The notes below the pieces were generated by a model, which worked only from the letters and a program-made list of their open reading frames with translations, had not been told where the DNA came from and ran no database searches. A DNA stretch of 39,140 nt, taken from the IMG/VR virus record IMGVR_UViG_3300049215_000778, positions 1-39,140 of that record, one strand, 5' to 3'. The stretch comes from a virus. Shown one piece after another: positions 30,475 through 37,873 of this stretch. Each line of letters starts with the position of its first letter. Position 1 is the stretch's first letter. The translations under genes were made by a program, and so were the position numbers.

Positions 30475-31011
30475 ATGGAGGCAGGGGCGTGTAAAGCATC
30501 GTTTATGTCAGGAAGGCATAAGGCACCCCAGCGGAAGGTCTACGACAAGAGGCTGGGAGCCGTTATCAGGAAGACCATCCAGACCAAGGGCATCAACCAA
30601 AAGGCCCTAGCGTTGGAAGTCGGCATTGACGCGTCGAACCTCAGCCGAATGCTGAGCGGTGCTCAGACGATTCAGCCCGACCAACTCGACAAGATCGCGA
30701 AGGCGCTCGGGAAGTCTTCGAAGGATTTGCTACCCGAAGAGGGCGGCAGTCCATTCGCGCTCAAGGCCGAGTTGGAAGGAACGCGCGAGGATGACCCGAC
30801 AACCTGGCCGGAAGGGCTCGATCACTTCCTGGGCTCGCACGGTGAGCGGCTGGGAGTCACACCGCGCGAGCGCTGGCAGATGATTCACAGCCGGTTTCGT
30901 CTCGAGCCATGGGTCAAGCTCAACGACGACTTCTGGGAAGACATGCTGGGCTTCTGGCGGAAGCGCTTCGCCGCCGAGGATGCTCAGCGGCTTAGTACAT
31001 CGAAGCGCTAG
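30475..31011 (+). CDS. CI-like repressor (XRE-family HTH)
   Basis: 178 residues from the ATG at 30475, with GGGGTGG upstream; an ATG at 30505 is possible. The HTH lies at residues 28-82 (LGAVIRKTIQTKGINQKALA, LEVGIDASNLSRMLSGAQT). The C-terminal half (WPEGLDHFLGSHGERLGVTP, then WQMIHSRFRLEPW) is not a LexA-type peptidase: no S-K dyad or cleavage site was seen, so induction must work another way, perhaps with an antirepressor. It stands opposite the Cro-like gene and would keep both early promoters silent. Confidence 0.8.
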   Translation: MEAGACKASFMSGRHKAPQRKVYDKRLGAVIRKTIQTKGINQKALALEVGIDASNLSRMLSGAQTIQPDQLDKIAKALGKSSKDLLPEEGGSPFALKAELEGTREDDPTTWPEGLDHFLGSHGERLGVTPRERWQMIHSRFRLEPWVKLNDDFWEDMLGFWRKRFAAEDAQRLSTSKR

Positions 31012-31325
31012 AGCCCCTTCTGTTGCTCTTCCTTTTGGAGCCTCTCTCCCGATGAGCGCGGCTCCATGAAGGTGACGCGTACCATCTCAAGGCGTCCGTC
31101 TTTGAAGACGTAGTCGATCTGGGCCTTGAGCTCTGAGACCAGTCGACGCGCCTCAAGCGCCTTCAAGGTGTTCCACTTCGCTGACTTCACATCAGGGTTC
31201 AGCTTCTGAACTTCGGTGATCGACATCCCCCACCGCGTGTTCTGGTAGCCGGCGTCTGAGAGTGTCTCCTCAGGCTTCGCCGAAGCCACCGACGGCACCA
31301 GCAACAGCAACCATACCCAGCGCAT
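31008..31325 (-). CDS. Small secreted protein in the immunity region
   Basis: 105 residues with GGGAGG before the ATG. The signal peptide is clear (MRWVWLLLLVPSVASA); the mature protein has YQNTRWGMSITEVQKLNPDV, a WGMS-x-EV motif seen in many small periplasmic proteins, and a helical end. Its stop overlaps the repressor stop in CTAG. Location beside the repressor and export fit a lysogen-expressed superinfection-exclusion or host-fitness gene; this is inferred. Confidence 0.7.
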   Translation of the reverse strand: MRWVWLLLLVPSVASAKPEETLSDAGYQNTRWGMSITEVQKLNPDVKSAKWNTLKALEARRLVSELKAQIDYVFKDGRLEMVRVTFMEPRSSGERLQKEEQQKGL

Positions 31326-31391
31326 TCATACCTCCCGGAAGTCGCTTCTAGTTTCACATCCGGGTTTGCGTTGTCACACCACGGGTTTAAG

Positions 31392-31438
31392 ATTGCGTGG
31401 TGAATTGCTTGACACGCAATATGCTTTTTTAGCATTAT
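31392..31438 (+). promoter_or_regulatory. Rightward early promoter with operator O2
   Basis: -35 TTGACA (31409-31414, perfect), 18-base spacer, -10 CATTAT (31433-31438). The operator ATTGC-TTGACAC-GCAAT (31404-31420) covers the -35. A wider inverted repeat ATTGCGTG/CACGCAAT (31392-31399 and 31413-31420) overlaps it. Confidence 0.65.
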
Positions 31439-31461
31439 GGACATGTAGCACGGCGCTGGGA

Positions 31462-31590
31462 ATGGGTTGGATGGGCGGCAACACGGAGCTGAGCAAGCCC
31501 ACGGGCGACCTCGGCAGATGGCGCCAGAAGCAGAGAGCGAAGCGGCAGCAACGCAAAGAGACACGGAGTCGACCATGGTCGAAGTGCTGA
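31462..31590 (+). CDS. Small basic early protein
   Basis: 43 residues (MGWMGGNTELSKPTGDLGRW, then a strongly basic stretch rich in R, K and Q). First frame after the rightward promoter. The ribosome site is weak (GGGA), and an ATG at 31471 is possible. It overlaps the next gene. It may be an antiterminator-like or nucleic-acid-binding peptide, but this rests only on its charge and place. Confidence 0.4.
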   Translation: MGWMGGNTELSKPTGDLGRWRQKQRAKRQQRKETRSRPWSKC

Positions 31591-31934
31591 GAATAGTTCT
31601 GGCGGGCGAAGCGACCGGGCCCGCCGAATCGAAAGGGTTGACCGGTCGCCTTCAAGTCTCCGACGAGTGCGGCGACTGCGGACGACTGTTCGAGGTCTGC
31701 ATTCCTCACGCGACGGGCGGTGTCTGCGGTTGCACTCCGTGTGAGCGGTGCGCGTCGAGGCCTGTGCGGCCGCCGCTCCCGATCGGATTGCGCGGCGAAC
31801 TCGAGAGGGCGATCGCGTCGCTGGGCCACGCGCTCGAGGTGATCAGCGAGTTGCACAACTCCGAGCCCCGGTGGACCGCGACGAAAGCGAACCTCGCCGA
31901 AGCGATGGTCAACGTTCGGGAGGTGCTCTCGTGA
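31575..31934 (+). CDS. Early protein with zinc-binding motif
   Basis: 119 residues from the ATG at 31575, with GGAG upstream. Cysteines form ECGDCGRLFEVC and VCGCTPCERC, probably one or two zinc sites. The C-terminal half is a helix pair (LRGELERAIASLGHALEVIS, TKANLAEAMVNVREVLS). No family recognised. Confidence 0.6.
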   Translation: MVEVLRIVLAGEATGPAESKGLTGRLQVSDECGDCGRLFEVCIPHATGGVCGCTPCERCASRPVRPPLPIGLRGELERAIASLGHALEVISELHNSEPRWTATKANLAEAMVNVREVLS

Positions 31935-32299
31935 GTAAATCTAAAGCGAGGCCATTTACTCCCGGACCCTGGTCAATTGAGGACGACGATGAAGGGCCCG
32001 CCAACGGCCCCGGTGGTGAGGTCGTCGCTGATGTCCTGATGGAGCACGACTTCGCATGCATCGAGGAAAAAGACCGACCCGCCGCCGACGCTGAGTGCAG
32101 GGGCAATCGCCGGTTGGTCAAGGCTGCTCCCGATCTGCTTGCTCGGCTCGACGTGAGCACTCGTGGCCTTGCGGCTATGGCCCGAGACTTCGCCGAGTTG
32201 CCTCGGGCCATCCGTCCCCCTGACGAGAACCTCGCGGGTCTTCGGGCGCTGGTTCGAGAGAACCGCGCCGTGCTCCGCGCGGCTCGAGGCAAGCGATGA
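31931..32299 (+). CDS. Early protein of the TPGPW...AAPDLL family
   Basis: 122 residues from a GTG that overlaps the previous stop (GTGA). It has the widespread phage pattern FTPGPWSIEDDDEG at the start and NRRLVKAAPDLLARL in the middle, seen in many early phage operons without known function. A helical tail follows (PDENLAGLRALVRENRAVLR). The next gene overlaps as ATGA. Confidence 0.7.
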   Translation: MSKSKARPFTPGPWSIEDDDEGPANGPGGEVVADVLMEHDFACIEEKDRPAADAECRGNRRLVKAAPDLLARLDVSTRGLAAMARDFAELPRAIRPPDENLAGLRALVRENRAVLRAARGKR

Positions 32300-32475
32300 G
32301 CGACCGAGAGCAGCGGCTCACGCGCCTTGTCGCGAAGCTCGTCGCCGAAAACGACGCGCTCAAGCGCCGACTCGCTGGCGAGGCACCACGTCAGCGCAGC
32401 GTTCCAGAGAGCGCAACTCGAGAGCTGACCGTCGAGCGCATTGCCCTGCCCGATTACCTCAACGAGGCCGGCTGA
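32296..32475 (+). CDS. Small coiled-coil protein
   Basis: 59 residues; the ATG overlaps the previous stop (ATGA). Begins MSDREQRLTRLVAKLVAEND, a short leucine-rich helix, then an Arg/Ser region and TVERIALPDYLNEAG. No family recognised. Confidence 0.5.
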   Translation: MSDREQRLTRLVAKLVAENDALKRRLAGEAPRQRSVPESATRELTVERIALPDYLNEAG

Positions 32476-32476
32476 G

Positions 32477-32869
32477 ATGGTGACGCTTCTTCACAGCGCT
32501 GGAGTGCACACCAGCGATCGGCGGAGGAAGTGCCGCCCTGCTGGCCTCGATGAGCGCGGGCCTTGGGTGGTGCTCCTGCTCGACGACAAGGGCGCTGAGT
32601 GGGCGCTGATCGCCGAAGGCCTTTCGCTCGAGGAAGCGCGCGATCTGACGTTCGACGCTCGGAGCGATTCCGAGTTGCTGTTGGCCTCCGCGCTGGGGGG
32701 AGCTGCGATGACCTGGCTTCTCTATCGCATCGTTTGGCTCGTGTTCACCGTCGCCGTGGTGGGTTGGATGTTCTGGCCCGCTTGGGTGCTCCGCCGACGG
32801 ATTCGCCGAACTGACTACGAAGACTTGAGCGAAGCACATCGGCGCCGTTCTCAGCGCCGCGTTCACTGA
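32477..32869 (+). CDS. Early protein with soluble head and membrane anchor
   Basis: 130 residues from the ATG at 32477 (GAGG upstream). Residues 1-70 are a soluble basic part (SDRRRKCRPAGLDERGPWVV, then GLSLEEARDLTFDARSDSEL). Residues 75-105 are hydrophobic (MTWLLYRIVWLVFTVAVVGW, then MFWPAWV), followed by a basic stop-transfer segment (LRRRIRR). A short gap of about 30 bases separates it from the next gene. Function unknown. Confidence 0.55.
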   Translation: MVTLLHSAGVHTSDRRRKCRPAGLDERGPWVVLLLDDKGAEWALIAEGLSLEEARDLTFDARSDSELLLASALGGAAMTWLLYRIVWLVFTVAVVGWMFWPAWVLRRRIRRTDYEDLSEAHRRRSQRRVH

Positions 32870-32898
32870 CCCATTCCACACCAAAACTGGAGTTGAAC

Positions 32899-33594
32899 TT
32901 GAAGACCACCGAGAAGGTTCTGGCTTGGCATTTCGCCGCAGCAGATAAGCGCCTTGGATACGGCGACGGCAGACTGATCGTGCAGGGCAAGACGCTCATT
33001 CATCGCAAGGCTCAGGGCAAGATTCTGCTCTGCAACCGAGGCCTCCACGCCAGCATCAGCCCTCTCGATGCGTTGCAGTGGGCGCCGGGGCCCGTGGTCT
33101 GCCGCGTTGAGATGAGCGGGCAGATTGAGAGGGGAGATGACAAGTTGGTCGCCACGCGCCGAAAGACGCTGTGGTTGATCGAAGCCGAGCAGGGGAACCG
33201 GCTGCTTCGCGAGTTTGCTGTGTGGAGTGCTCGCGAGGCGTTGAGGCGAATCGAGAACCCCGATCCGAGGAGCTTGGCCGCCTGTGATGTTGCAGAGCGG
33301 TTCGCCCGTGGCGAAGCGACACGGGAAGAGCTCAACGCAGCGAGGGCCGCAGCGGAGTCCGCAGCGAGGGCCGCAGCGAGGGCCGCAGCGAGGGCCGCAG
33401 CGGAGTCCGCAGCGTGGTACGCAGCGAGGGCCGCAGCGGAGTCCGCAGCGAGGGCCGCAGCGGAGTCCGCAGTGTGGTCCGCAGCGGAGTCCGCAGCGTG
33501 GTACGCAGCGAGGGCCGAGCAGAACCGCCGCTTGGAGGAAATGCTCCTTGCGGCGGCTCCTGCGGCCTCGAAGAGCCGAAAGGCGGTGCGCTAA
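32899..33594 (+). CDS. Early protein with conserved N-terminal domain and Ala-rich repeat
   Basis: 231 residues. A TTG at 32899 has GGAG six bases upstream; a TTG at 32893 is possible. Residues 1-100 contain AWHFAAADKRLGYGDGRLIV, LCNRGLHASISPLDALQWAP and RVEMSGQIERGDDKLVATRR, a pattern shared by a widespread phage protein family of unknown function. The region from about residue 147 on is made of 15 four-residue units (AARA, AAES, AAWY, AVWS). The gene overlaps the RecT-like gene as TAATG. Confidence 0.7.
   Translation: MKTTEKVLAWHFAAADKRLGYGDGRLIVQGKTLIHRKAQGKILLCNRGLHASISPLDALQWAPGPVVCRVEMSGQIERGDDKLVATRRKTLWLIEAEQGNRLLREFAVWSAREALRRIENPDPRSLAACDVAERFARGEATREELNAARAAAESAARAAARAAARAAAESAAWYAARAAAESAARAAAESAVWSAAESAAWYAARAEQNRRLEEMLLAAAPAASKSRKAVR
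33337..33516 (+). repeat. 12-bp coding minisatellite, 15 units
   Basis: Fifteen 12-bp units without interruption: GCAGCGAGGGCC (AARA), GCAGCGGAGTCC (AAES), GCAGCGTGGTAC (AAWY) and one GCAGTGTGGTCC (AVWS). The repeat keeps frame, so unit number can vary without breaking the gene. Confidence 0.95.
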
Positions 33595-34640
33595 TGGCTA
33601 CCGCCCCCGAACAGACCGAAACCGCTTTGACCACCACCGCGACGGCCGAGCCCGCAGCGCCGGCACCTCGACCTTCCTCGGCCCTCGCCTCTCCGATGGG
33701 TTTCGAGCCGACCAACATGCGCCAGCTCTGGTGGCTCTGTGAGCAGTTGGTGGGCACGGGCTTCCTTCCCTCGCGCGTCACCAGCCCCGGCCAGGCGGTG
33801 GCCATCATTCTCGCCGGCAAAGAGCTGGGCCTGGGCACGATGCAAGCCCTTCGGGGCGTCCACATCATCGAGGGCAAGATCAGCCTGGCCGCTGACACGC
33901 AACTTGGCCTGATGATCCGCGCCGGCATCCGGTTCAAGTGGCTCGACAAGACTGACAAGCGCGCTTGCCTCCGCCTCGAGCGCCCCAACCAGGAACCCGA
34001 AGAGTTCGCCTTCACCATCGAAGAGGCGGACCGGGCTGGGTTGGTGCGCGCCAACCGCGATGGGAAGCCAGGCAACTGGCAGAAGTATCCCGCTGCGATG
34101 CTCCGGGCTCGCGTGGTGTCGATGGCGGGTCGCGCCTACGCGCCCGATGTGCTCACCGGCATCTACGTGCCGGGCGAACTCGGCGAGGCCTCGTCATCGC
34201 CCGAGATGGAGTTCGAGCCTCCGCCATCCGGGCCCGAGGCGAAGGCGTTGCCGGCGCCGAAGCCGGTGGTGCATCGCTGCCTTCGCAGCGGGCGCGACGT
34301 CGGGCCCAACGACCTCACCGCTGAGAGCAAATGCCCAGATTGCGGCGTGGAGTGTGATCGCAACTTTCGATGCGAGCCGCTGCCGCCCCAGAAGCCCGCT
34401 CCGACTCGAGACGACGATCCGCCGCACGTTGAGGTCGTCGATGAAGAGGCCGCGAAGCGCCTTGAGTCGATCGCGACGGTCAAAGAGGCGATCGGCCAAG
34501 CGGCGACGGTGGCGCAACTCATCGAGGTCGGCCAGGGCATCGCCGAGATGGAGTTGGCCGCTCCCGAGCGAGAGGCGATGCGCGAGATCTATGCAAAGCG
34601 AAAGGCTGAGTTGATCGCGACGCTGGAGGTGGCGCAATGA
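33594..34640 (+). CDS. RecT-like single-strand annealing protein
   Basis: 348 residues, ATG overlapping the upstream stop (TAATG). The first part carries a RecT-type core seen in many phages: VAIILAGKELGLGTMQALRG, VHIIEGKISLAADTQLGLMI, EFAFTIEEADRAGLVRANRD, NWQKYPAAMLRARVVSMAGR. The C-terminal third contains CLRSGRD and CPDCGVEC, a possible zinc site, then an acidic helical tail. It would anneal single strands during phage replication or recombination. No exonuclease partner is visible next to it. Confidence 0.75.
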   Translation: MATAPEQTETALTTTATAEPAAPAPRPSSALASPMGFEPTNMRQLWWLCEQLVGTGFLPSRVTSPGQAVAIILAGKELGLGTMQALRGVHIIEGKISLAADTQLGLMIRAGIRFKWLDKTDKRACLRLERPNQEPEEFAFTIEEADRAGLVRANRDGKPGNWQKYPAAMLRARVVSMAGRAYAPDVLTGIYVPGELGEASSSPEMEFEPPPSGPEAKALPAPKPVVHRCLRSGRDVGPNDLTAESKCPDCGVECDRNFRCEPLPPQKPAPTRDDDPPHVEVVDEEAAKRLESIATVKEAIGQAATVAQLIEVGQGIAEMELAAPEREAMREIYAKRKAELIATLEVAQ

Positions 34641-34729
34641 ACGCCATGGACGCCACCGCGTGGCTGATGGAGCTGCGCACCGGCCTCAAAGGAACTCGCG
34701 GCGCTCCTAGGCTGGTGGTGCCGCTGTGA
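34637..34729 (+). CDS. Very small ORF between RecT-like and zinc-finger genes
   Basis: 30 residues (MNAMDATAWLMELRTGLKGT). ATGA overlap before and GTGA overlap after. Kept because it fills the chain of coupled frames; a product is not proven. Confidence 0.35.
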   Translation: MNAMDATAWLMELRTGLKGTRGAPRLVVPL

Positions 34730-34872
34730 ACGGTCCCGAGGTTCACCACTGCGGCCGGTGCTCTGGGTCGGCGTCCATCCTCTGCCATGAGCGCGGCGAG
34801 TGGTGGTGTTCGTGGCTCTGCAAGGCCTGCTTTGCGAGCTTGTTCGGCTGGAGACGGGCGGTGCAGTCGTGA
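34726..34872 (+). CDS. Small zinc-finger-like protein
   Basis: 48 residues, GTG start in a GTGA overlap. HHCGRCSGSASILCHERGEW then WCSWLCKACF: seven cysteines and two or three histidines, enough for two zinc sites, with a basic C-terminus. No family recognised. Confidence 0.5.
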   Translation: MNGPEVHHCGRCSGSASILCHERGEWWCSWLCKACFASLFGWRRAVQS

Positions 34873-35063
34873 GCGGCCTTCGCGACTTCTTCACCGAGCC
34901 ATTCCCGACCGCCTCTTTCTTGGTCGTCGCCGGCGCCTTCCTCGCTTGCTGCTTCGGCGTCTGGTGGCTCAGCCGCAAGCCGAGAGCGCGCCTCCACCCC
35001 TTGAATAACCACAACCTAGCCGAGTTGAAGCGCGGCCCCAACCGACACAGGAAATTCAAATGA
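34869..35063 (+). CDS. Small membrane protein
   Basis: 64 residues, GTG start overlapping the previous stop. One hydrophobic helix (FPTASFLVVAGAFLACCFGV) then a basic cytoplasmic tail. Ends in an ATGA overlap with the Nudix gene. Confidence 0.55.
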   Translation: MSGLRDFFTEPFPTASFLVVAGAFLACCFGVWWLSRKPRARLHPLNNHNLAELKRGPNRHRKFK

Positions 35064-35683
35064 GCGACATCAAAGTCGATGCGGTGGCGCTGGTCTTCGA
35101 CGCCTCCGGCCGCTTGCTGATGGTGGAGCGGAAGAAGCAACCGGGCATGTGGGGCGCGCCTGGCGGCAAGGTAGAGCCGAACGAGCACCCCGACGATGCA
35201 GCGGTGCGCGAGCTTTACGAGGAGACCGGTGTCATCGTGGACCGGCTCGACTTGGCAGACTTGGGCCACCACGACGACAACGGACGCACGGTCTATGTGT
35301 TCCAGGTTCGCGATCCGATTGATCACGAACGTGCTCAGCGACAGACCGGAGAGGGTGCCTTGCGCTGGGCTCCGCTGGCCGACCTCTTCACTCCCAGCAC
35401 GTGCCCTTTTGCGATGCCACTTCGCCGAGCGCTGCCTGAGCTCTACCAGAGGTCCGTGCTCGAGAACGCGAAGGCCTATGCCTCCGAGTTCGGCAGCTTT
35501 GTTACCCGAGCGGTCTCCGTCTGCGGTCTCGAGTCGACGATGAGGATCATGGTCGACTGCGCCGCTCTTTGTGCTCGGCGAAGCGGCATCTCCAAAGAGC
35601 AGTGGGACCGCTGGACGTTGCTGGGCTGGAACTCGGCCCACGATCAAGCGGCCATCTACGAAGCCGAGAGGGGGAAGAAATGA
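35060..35683 (+). CDS. Nudix hydrolase
   Basis: 207 residues, ATGA overlap. A perfect Nudix box spans residues 36-58: G-KVEPN-E-HPDDAAV-REL-Y-EE-T-GV. The fold continues to about residue 130 (WAPLADLFTPSTCPFAMPLR). The last 75 residues form an additional helical part (SVLENAKAYASEFGSFVTRA) not typical of minimal Nudix proteins. The substrate cannot be told; modified or oxidised nucleotides, NAD-like compounds or capped RNA are usual. It lies with two ASCH-like genes, which fits nucleotide or RNA metabolism. Confidence 0.9.
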   Translation: MSDIKVDAVALVFDASGRLLMVERKKQPGMWGAPGGKVEPNEHPDDAAVRELYEETGVIVDRLDLADLGHHDDNGRTVYVFQVRDPIDHERAQRQTGEGALRWAPLADLFTPSTCPFAMPLRRALPELYQRSVLENAKAYASEFGSFVTRAVSVCGLESTMRIMVDCAALCARRSGISKEQWDRWTLLGWNSAHDQAAIYEAERGKK

Positions 35684-36114
35684 GCTACTCCTGGGCCATC
35701 TCCACCGTCCGGCCGTGGACCTACTTGCTCGCGCACGGCGTGCTTCCTCAGTGGGTCGTCGACGCCGACCCCGCTGTGTTGATCGGCGAGCGCGTCGCCA
35801 TTCACTCCGGGCCGAAGGGTTGGCGCGGCGAGCTGGGCGCCCAGGGCTACAAAGAGCTTGATCACCTGCTCGAGGGCTGGCCGCTCACGCACGACCGGCG
35901 CGAGTTGCAACGCCTCTGCCCTCACGATGCGCTGGTGGGCGTGGTGGAGGTTCGCAACGCTCTCCCAGTGGATGGCGGCTGGCGGCTCTGGCTCGTCGGA
36001 GCGCGACCCATTGAGCCGATTCGATGCGAGGTCAGCGGCGCCGACATCTTCGCGCTGCGCCAGGAGCACCGAGAGGCAATCTCCCAGGCGATGTTGAAGG
36101 GACGGGCCGCTTGA
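35680..36114 (+). CDS. ASCH/PUA-like domain protein
   Basis: 144 residues, ATGA overlap with the Nudix gene. The N-terminus AISTVRPWTYLLAHGVLPQW, then GERVAIHSGPK and further on LVGVVEVRNAL follow the ASCH pattern (R-P-W-x-x-LL-HG, then a strand ending G-x-x-x-IH-G). Such small domains bind RNA or modified nucleosides. The last 20 residues are helical. Probably acts with the Nudix protein. Confidence 0.7.
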   Translation: MSYSWAISTVRPWTYLLAHGVLPQWVVDADPAVLIGERVAIHSGPKGWRGELGAQGYKELDHLLEGWPLTHDRRELQRLCPHDALVGVVEVRNALPVDGGWRLWLVGARPIEPIRCEVSGADIFALRQEHREAISQAMLKGRAA

Positions 36115-36341
36115 GCACCATCAAACTCAAGGCCGAGGTGATCACCGTCGGCATGGATGACTACGGCGTCGACCACGTCGAGCTTCACTTGCCCGACATG
36201 CCCAAGACCGCGCTGGGGATGATTGCCACCGCCAGGCTTGAGTTGCCGCACGACCTGCTGAAGCGGATCGCGAGCACGGCCCACCGCCTCCATCAGCCCG
36301 TTGTGATCGAGCTGCATTTGCCGGATGGGGCGCCGGAGTGA
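36111..36341 (+). CDS. Small early protein with TTG start
   Basis: 76 residues from a TTG that overlaps the previous stop (TTGA). Beta-strand and helix mix (STIKLKAEVITVGMDDYGVD, ARLELPHDLLKRIASTAHRL). No family recognised. Confidence 0.5.
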   Translation: MSTIKLKAEVITVGMDDYGVDHVELHLPDMPKTALGMIATARLELPHDLLKRIASTAHRLHQPVVIELHLPDGAPE

Positions 36342-36535
36342 GCCACCCGAACTATCTCCGCCAAGACGCCGACGGCTGGCGCTGGCAACTCCAGCCCGGC
36401 GGAGAGTGGCACGGACCGTTCGCGACGGCTCGAGAGGCAGCAGACGCGCGCGAGGCTGAGAAGAGAAGACAGCAGCTACAGCGCGCGAACCGGCCCGGCT
36501 GGGCTGGCAGTCCGACGTGGAAGCGAGGCAGGTAA
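36338..36535 (+). CDS. Small basic early protein
   Basis: 65 residues, GTG start (GTGA overlap). Begins SHPNYLRQDADGWRWQLQPG with GEWHGPFATAREAADAREAE, a WHGPF pattern like short DNA- or protein-binding domains in phage operons, and ends basic. No family recognised. Confidence 0.55.
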   Translation: MSHPNYLRQDADGWRWQLQPGGEWHGPFATAREAADAREAEKRRQQLQRANRPGWAGSPTWKRGR

Positions 36536-36553
36536 ACCCAAGCAGGAGAGACC

Positions 36554-37069
36554 ATGGAAGAGAAAGCGGAACCCGTGCAAGCGGCTCCGGCAGAGGCGGA
36601 GCCTGTGCAGAGGAAGCGTGCAACTTCTCAGTCGGTGAAGCAGATGGCGCGGGACGAAAGAAGACGTCGGTTGCTCGGGGAGTTTGATCCCGAAGAGGCC
36701 GAGCTTCGCGCCGAGGTCGAGGCGACGAGGCCGAAGACCCGCGCCGACTGCTGCAACGGCCCGCGTCCCTGTTTGTTCGTAAGCTGCAAATTCAATCTTT
36801 ACTTGGATATCTCTCCAAAGACTGGATCCGTGAAACTCAACTTTCCTGATAAAGAGATCTGGGAGCTTGAGGAAACTTGCGCGCTCGACGTCGCCGAGGA
36901 GCACCCAGAGGGCGTGGTGCTCGAGCGAGTCGGGGAGTTGATGAACCTCACTCGCGAGCGCATCCGCCAGGTTGAGAGCCGGGCGGTCGATAAGGTCCGC
37001 TCGGCCGTTGACGACCCCCTCAACTTCGAACGCTTCAAAGAGCTGAAGGGAGGTTCGGGCCATGACTAA
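36554..37069 (+). CDS. Sigma-region-4-like DNA-binding protein
   Basis: 171 residues with AGGAGAG before the ATG. The first 60 residues are charged and helical. Then [20 protein letters not shown] and [14 protein letters not shown] lead into an HTH ([20 protein letters not shown], then DKVRSAV) that closely follows sigma-70 region 4, in which [10 protein letters not shown] is the recognition block. Similar stand-alone proteins are common in Myxococcota, as far as I know. It could direct RNA polymerase to late promoters. The conserved RPCLFVSC block may bind a metal. Confidence 0.8.
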   Translation: MEEKAEPVQAAPAEAEPVQRKRATSQSVKQMARDERRRRLLGEFDPEEAELRAEVEATRPKTRADCCNGPRPCLFVSCKFNLYLDISPKTGSVKLNFPDKEIWELEETCALDVAEEHPEGVVLERVGELMNLTRERIRQVESRAVDKVRSAVDDPLNFERFKELKGGSGHD

Positions 37070-37259
37070 CTCGATCTCCATGCGCGTTGAGGTGCGCCGG
37101 ATTCAGAGGCTCGCTCAGACCGCGTTGCCGTTGGTCAGGCGGCTCGGTCGAGTTGGCAAGGTCTGGCTGCTGCGCCGTCTGCTCGAGGTGGAGTGCGCCG
37201 ACGTCGCTCACCTGGTGCTGACCGAGCACCAGCGGCAGAAGGCCGAGGTCCGTCGGTGA
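37062..37259 (+). CDS. Small basic protein
   Basis: 65 residues overlapping the sigma-like gene by eight bases. It is rich in R, L and V ([40 protein letters not shown]). Amphipathic helices are likely. No family recognised. Confidence 0.5.
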   Translation: MTNSISMRVEVRRIQRLAQTALPLVRRLGRVGKVWLLRRLLEVECADVAHLVLTEHQRQKAEVRR

Positions 37260-37873
37260 AAGAGCGCCCGATCATCATGCAAGGCGAGAGCGTGCGCGCC
37301 ATTCTCGCCGGCCGGAAGACGCAAACGCGACGGGTGGTGAAACTGCCTGATGCGCCAGGCCATCTCGGGAAGTGGGAACCGGGGCTCGTGGGTGGCGATG
37401 GGACCACCTCCGGGGATGGACGGAAGGCGCCGGAAATGCCGGTGCTCGCACACACCCGCACCGGCGCGTGCATCGGGTGTCCCTATGGCCTGGCTGGCGA
37501 TCGACTTTGGGTGAAAGAGGCCTTCCTTTTGATGACGCCCTTTCAGGTTCGATTCCGTGCCGATCTGCTTCATCCAGACATCGAGCGACCCGAGTGGAAA
37601 GGTCATTATCGCTCGCCTCTCTTTATGCCTCGATGGGCATCGCGCCTGACTCTGGAGATCACCGACACCCGAGCCGAGCGCCTTCGAGACATCACCGAAG
37701 CTGACGCCCTGGCCGAGGCCGCCGACTTCCACGACCAATTTCCTGAGCACGCGTTCTCTCGCCGAGAGGTCTATTCCTTCCTTTGGAACACCATCAACGG
37801 TAAGCGCGAGGGCTGTGACTGGGACTCGAACCCGTGGGTGTGGGTCGTCACCTTCAAGCGAGTGACGTCGTGA
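37256..37873 (+). CDS. Phage ASCH/PUA-like protein of the KTQTRRV family
   Basis: 205 residues from a GTG in a GTGA overlap. The start ([28 protein letters not shown]), CPYGLAGDRLWVKEAF, LFMPRWASRLTLEITDTRAE and NPWVWVVTFKRV match a widespread phage protein often near the integrase. It is a PUA/ASCH-type fold that probably binds nucleic acid; its phage role is unknown. It is the last gene before the excisionase-like gene. Confidence 0.8.
   Translation: MKERPIIMQGESVRAILAGRKTQTRRVVKLPDAPGHLGKWEPGLVGGDGTTSGDGRKAPEMPVLAHTRTGACIGCPYGLAGDRLWVKEAFLLMTPFQVRFRADLLHPDIERPEWKGHYRSPLFMPRWASRLTLEITDTRAERLRDITEADALAEAADFHDQFPEHAFSRREVYSFLWNTINGKREGCDWDSNPWVWVVTFKRVTS

Noticed and set aside
33337-33516. 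CRISPR-like periodic array
   Set aside because: Units are 12 bp, contiguous, in frame and without spacers, so this is a coding minisatellite.
33332-34075. 247-codon antisense frame with SLRTPLRPSLR repeats
   Set aside because: The repeats are the reverse reading of the 12-bp minisatellite and not an independent protein.
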